From contig JAITNA010000204.1 of assembly GCA_031290715.1 (NCBI GenBank), positions 1 to 15,702 on the forward strand: a DNA stretch of 15,702 nt, written 5' to 3'. The translations under genes were made by a program, and so were the position numbers. The DNA is from Eubacteriales Family XIII. Incertae Sedis bacterium. GTDB lineage: Bacteria > Bacillota > Clostridia > Peptostreptococcales > Anaerovoracaceae. How positions within the stretch are numbered: the stretch's first letter is position 1; each line of letters starts with the position of its first letter. Below, one piece after another: positions 13,294 through 15,702 of this stretch. The notes under the pieces were generated by a model, which did not search any database, was not told the origin of the DNA, and saw nothing but the letters and a program-made list of their open reading frames with translations.

Positions 13294-13322
13294 ATTATAC
13301 GACATTCAAGCGTAAAAGCGAA
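13294..13322 (-). promoter_or_regulatory. Probable promoter of the IclR-type gene
   Basis: On the minus strand: perfect -10 TATAAT (13294-13299); a poor -35, TTCGCT (13317-13322), at 17 bases. The leader to the ATG would be about 40 bases. The weak -35 could mean activation by a regulator. Confidence 0.45.
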
Positions 13323-13324
13323 AG

Positions 13325-13349
13325 CGCCGGTGAACCGGTTTATCCGGCG
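13325..13349 (-). terminator. Weak terminator-like hairpin after the iron-sulfur gene
   Basis: CGCCGG (13344-13349 read on minus) pairs with CCGGCG (13325-13330) over a 13-base loop, 11 bases past the stop codon. On the minus strand it is followed by CTTTCGCTTTT, a broken T-tract, so termination would be partial at best. Confidence 0.35.
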
Positions 13350-13359
13350 ATGGCAGATA

Positions 13360-14190
13360 CTACAAGGCCCACAGCTCTACGTCGCCGATGTTGACGTCAT
13401 TTTTCGTGACATCGACCGGGCCGTACTTCCGGGTCAGGTATCCGTCCTTCTCGAACAGAAGCGTGTACCGGCCGCCCGCAAGCCCGCGCAGCCAAAAATC
13501 ACCATAGCTGTCGGTTTCGGCCGCGCACGTTTCCCCGGTGTCCGCATTGGCCGCGGTCACCCTTGCCCCCTCGCTGCACACATCGGCTTCTTTGTCATAC
13601 AAGGCTCCGGCGATAAAGCGCTTGGGCAAACCGATATAGTACACGCGGGGTTTCACGTTCAGCTCCGGCTTGAGGGGCTCGGCCTTGGCGATCAGCTCCT
13701 TGATTTTCGGATCGTCCTCATCCCCGAAAACGAAGGCGCCGGTCGGGCAAGCGTCCGCACAGCGCGGCTCTTCCCAACCGTCGTCTATCAAATGCGCGCA
13801 AAAGGTGCATTTTTGCGAGATCGCCAGATCGTCATTGTAGTAAATGACATTCTCATAGGGGCAAGCTTCGGCACAAAGCCGATTGCCCCGGCATTTCTCC
13901 GGGTCGATGATCACAATGCCGTCGCCGCGTTTGTAAATGGCGCTTTGCTTGCAAGCGGGGATACAGGGGGCGTCGTCGCAATGCTGACAAATGCTGTGCT
14001 CGTAGGTAATCTTGACCTTGGGAACCTGCCCGCGGACGTTGTCGTAGATTTTGTTCCAGTACTGCCCCGTGTCGGGCTGCGGTTTCGCAATCGGCGTCCA
14101 ATCATTGCCCACATGCTCGTCCTTACAGGCTACCTGGCAGTTGTAGCAGCCGTTGCAAATATCATAGTTGATGATCAGAATTTTACCCAT
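13360..14190 (-). CDS. Iron-sulfur subunit of molybdopterin oxidoreductase, transhydroxylase small-subunit type
   Basis: 276 residues from ATG 14190 (a GTG at 14193 would add one). The electron-transfer subunit of the enzyme whose large subunit ends just upstream (TGATG junction; GGAGG 9 bases before the ATG). Cysteine groups: C12, C15, C18, C22; C68, C71, C76, C80; C100, C106, C110; C128, C131, C144, C148. In the third group position 103 is Asn where a Cys is normal, so one of the four clusters is altered or lost. From about 185 the chain leaves the DmsB-like pattern and forms a beta-sandwich of the Cna-B/carboxypeptidase-regulatory type (FIAGALYD, DSYGDFWLRGLAGGRYTLLFEKDGY). A ferredoxin subunit with such a tail, and KPRVYYIGL before it, is known from the small subunit of pyrogallol-phloroglucinol transhydroxylase. 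No Tat signal, so cytoplasmic. Confidence 0.88.
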   Translation of the reverse strand: MGKILIINYDICNGCYNCQVACKDEHVGNDWTPIAKPQPDTGQYWNKIYDNVRGQVPKVKITYEHSICQHCDDAPCIPACKQSAIYKRGDGIVIIDPEKCRGNRLCAEACPYENVIYYNDDLAISQKCTFCAHLIDDGWEEPRCADACPTGAFVFGDEDDPKIKELIAKAEPLKPELNVKPRVYYIGLPKRFIAGALYDKEADVCSEGARVTAANADTGETCAAETDSYGDFWLRGLAGGRYTLLFEKDGYLTRKYGPVDVTKNDVNIGDVELWAL

Positions 14191-15702
14191 CACCGCTCAC
14201 CTCCAAACAAAACGGCATCCAAGCCCGGGCCCGCGGCAAGATTGAAGGGCCGGCTGAAAGCCTCCGGATATTTCTTTTTGAGCCCGTCGAGGTCCGCTTT
14301 CTCGATCTCGACCAAGAAACCGCTGACCGCGTGGCCCACAGCATTTTTGGAAGTAACGCTCCGCGGGCAGATGGTGTTGATCGCGCCGCCGCGATCGATT
14401 TCGCCCGGCACGATGGGGTCCCACTTGGCGCCGTGGTCGATATAAGCGACACCCTCCATGATTCGCTCCGTGACATAGACGCCCGCCAAAACCGAGCCCC
14501 GCTCGTTGTAGATGGACGCGATGTCCCCGTCGGCAAGGCCGCGTTCCGCGGCGGTAGAAGGATGCAGCCACACGGGATGATACTTGTACCCGTCGGGGCC
14601 TGTGATTTTGCAGGTGGGAATCTCACGCAGCCAGGTAATGTCCTCGTGCTGCGAATGTACGCTCCAACGCGGATGGTTCGAGATCACGAGCAAGGGATAT
14701 ATCTTGCCGCGCTCGGTTTCCAAGGTTTCCTCGTGCAAAATCCCGCGCGGAACCCATTTGGGTATCGGGGGACGCTCCAAATCGGCGGGGAAATGCTCCT
14801 TCAAACCCGTCGACTCAAACTCAAGCAAGCCGGAAGGCGTGGTGAGCGGATGGTTTTGGGGATCCTCATGGAATTCCTGGAATCCGCGCGGCTCATCCTC
14901 CCAACCCCCGGCGGTGGGAACCACGTAATAACCTTTCTCGTTCAGCTTTTCCCAACTGACAAGATCGGAGCAGCGAGAGGTTTCCCAACCGTATTTGATG
15001 AGCTCGGGGATGGATTTGCCGCCCGTATACGCTTCCGATATGCCCAGTTTTTCGGCCAGCATACAGGCGATCTCGTAGTCGCTGTAGGATTCGCCCAAGG
15101 GCTCGATGCATTTGCGCTCGGGATAGAGCAGGTTGTACTGGCCGCTGAAGATGTCGGCCGCGATATCGTCTTCCTCCAATTTGGTATTCACCGGGAGGAT
15201 GATATCGGCCAAGAGCGCATCGTTTTCAAGCCAAGGATGCTGGGCAAACATGAACTCAATATCGGCTTGCTGCATCGCCCGCACGTAATCGTTACCGCTA
15301 TTCCAACAGGTAATCCACGATGGGGAATCCGTCCACACGGCATGAATCTTGGAGCAGCCTTCGGCCGGGTAGAAACGTTGGATAAACTGGTCCTCCCGCG
15401 AGGCCGTTTCGGATTTGCAGCCCCACCAGTCACACGAGCCTTCCAAAATAGCCTTGGGCACAAAGGTTTTCGGCAAGGAAGGGTCATGGCTGTCCGAGGG
15501 ATGGCCGCCGGTGTAGGCCTTCCGCAGATTGGGCACACGCAGCGGCTTGGGCTGAGCATACTGATCCGGGAAGTCAAACAAGCCCCACTCAATCATTTTC
15601 ACCTGATTTCTGCCCGGCTTGCCGAGCCCCTGCATGGCCAAGCAAATCCCCTGCAAACGGGCCGGTTCTGTGGCGTAAGGCCCGCGGATGCCGGGGCCGC
15701 CG
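14190..15702 (-). CDS. Molybdopterin oxidoreductase large subunit, transhydroxylase-like (C-terminal 503 residues)
   Basis: The frame enters from the right edge without a start codon and ends at TGA 14190-14192; 503 residues are visible, perhaps 55-60% of a family protein of about 850-1000. It shows the DMSO-reductase-family fold: RGPYATEPARLQGICLAMQG near the edge, a middle domain with SWITCWNSGN and DALLADIILPVNTKLEEDD, and the C-terminal cofactor-binding domain with SNHPRWSVHS, GLADGDIASIYNERGSVLAG and DRGGAINTICP. The partner with a beta-sandwich tail and these C-terminal motifs suggest the acetylene hydratase/pyrogallol transhydroxylase/catechol dehydroxylase branch. Substrate is most likely a polyphenol or related aromatic, but this is inference. 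The metal ligand and N-terminal cluster motif lie outside the window, so a Tat signal or active-site residues cannot be checked. Confidence 0.88.
   Translation of the reverse strand, partial: GGPGIRGPYATEPARLQGICLAMQGLGKPGRNQVKMIEWGLFDFPDQYAQPKPLRVPNLRKAYTGGHPSDSHDPSLPKTFVPKAILEGSCDWWGCKSETASREDQFIQRFYPAEGCSKIHAVWTDSPSWITCWNSGNDYVRAMQQADIEFMFAQHPWLENDALLADIILPVNTKLEEDDIAADIFSGQYNLLYPERKCIEPLGESYSDYEIACMLAEKLGISEAYTGGKSIPELIKYGWETSRCSDLVSWEKLNEKGYYVVPTAGGWEDEPRGFQEFHEDPQNHPLTTPSGLLEFESTGLKEHFPADLERPPIPKWVPRGILHEETLETERGKIYPLLVISNHPRWSVHSQHEDITWLREIPTCKITGPDGYKYHPVWLHPSTAAERGLADGDIASIYNERGSVLAGVYVTERIMEGVAYIDHGAKWDPIVPGEIDRGGAINTICPRSVTSKNAVGHAVSGFLVEIEKADLDGLKKKYPEAFSRPFNLAAGPGLDAVLFGGER

Noticed and set aside
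13262..13313. ACGCTT / AAGCGT inverted pair around the IclR promoter
   Set aside because: Six-base arms 40 bases apart are expected by chance; no further symmetry supports it.

Overview
The window is 15.7 kb of GC-rich bacterial DNA (coding parts look about 55-60% GC; the first ~300 bases are much more AT-rich, 20 G/C in the first 60). Every gene I can support lies on the minus strand, so transcription runs from the right end to the left. Shine-Dalgarno sites of the GGAGG type, ATGA/TGATG start-stop overlaps and vegetative sigma -35/-10 boxes all read as ordinary bacterial. The presence of a molybdenum/iron-sulfur oxidoreductase of the transhydroxylase type points to an anaerobe (gut, rumen or sediment). 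A TagGH-like exporter would fit Bacillota, but the phylum cannot be fixed from this sequence. No tRNA, rRNA, CRISPR array or transposase was seen, and no stretch over 300 bases lacks a gene.

Right end (about 13,360-15,702): a two-gene operon, entering from outside the window. It encodes the large molybdopterin subunit (C-terminal part only) and its iron-sulfur subunit. The small subunit has a C-terminal beta-sandwich domain, the arrangement known from pyrogallol-phloroglucinol transhydroxylase. Next (12,414-13,247) is an IclR-family regulator with its own promoter, a plausible controller of that operon.

Centre (3,680-12,334): a surface-glycan operon that starts at a strong promoter right against the first start codon. 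In order of transcription: ABC-2 permease (wzm/tagG-like), ABC ATPase (wzt/tagH-like, short form), UDP-glucose 6-dehydrogenase, a GT2 glycosyltransferase, a 926-residue GT2-plus-membrane fusion, a WecE-type aminotransferase, and two small SMR-type membrane proteins like the ArnE/ArnF flippase pair. Genes are tightly packed, most overlapping by 1-11 bases. The exception is an ~86-base gap between wzt and ugd that holds a perfect 16-bp inverted repeat.

Left part (297-3,559): a second promoter preceded by a 19-bp-period direct repeat drives rmlA, rmlB and a polytopic membrane protein with a glycine-rich repeat insertion. RmlA and RmlB make dTDP-4-keto-6-deoxyglucose, which is the substrate of WecE. 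With no rmlC or rmlD in view, the expected product is dTDP-4-amino-4,6-dideoxygalactose (Fuc4N) rather than dTDP-rhamnose. Ugd adds UDP-glucuronate. Together with the GT2 enzymes, the SMR pair and two probable GT-C membrane enzymes, this is the logic of the Arn (aminoarabinose) pathway applied to a different 4-amino sugar, next to an ABC glycan exporter.

Far left (1-203): the N-terminal part of a small AT-rich gene resembling BrnT-like toxin proteins, again with a promoter abutting its ATG.
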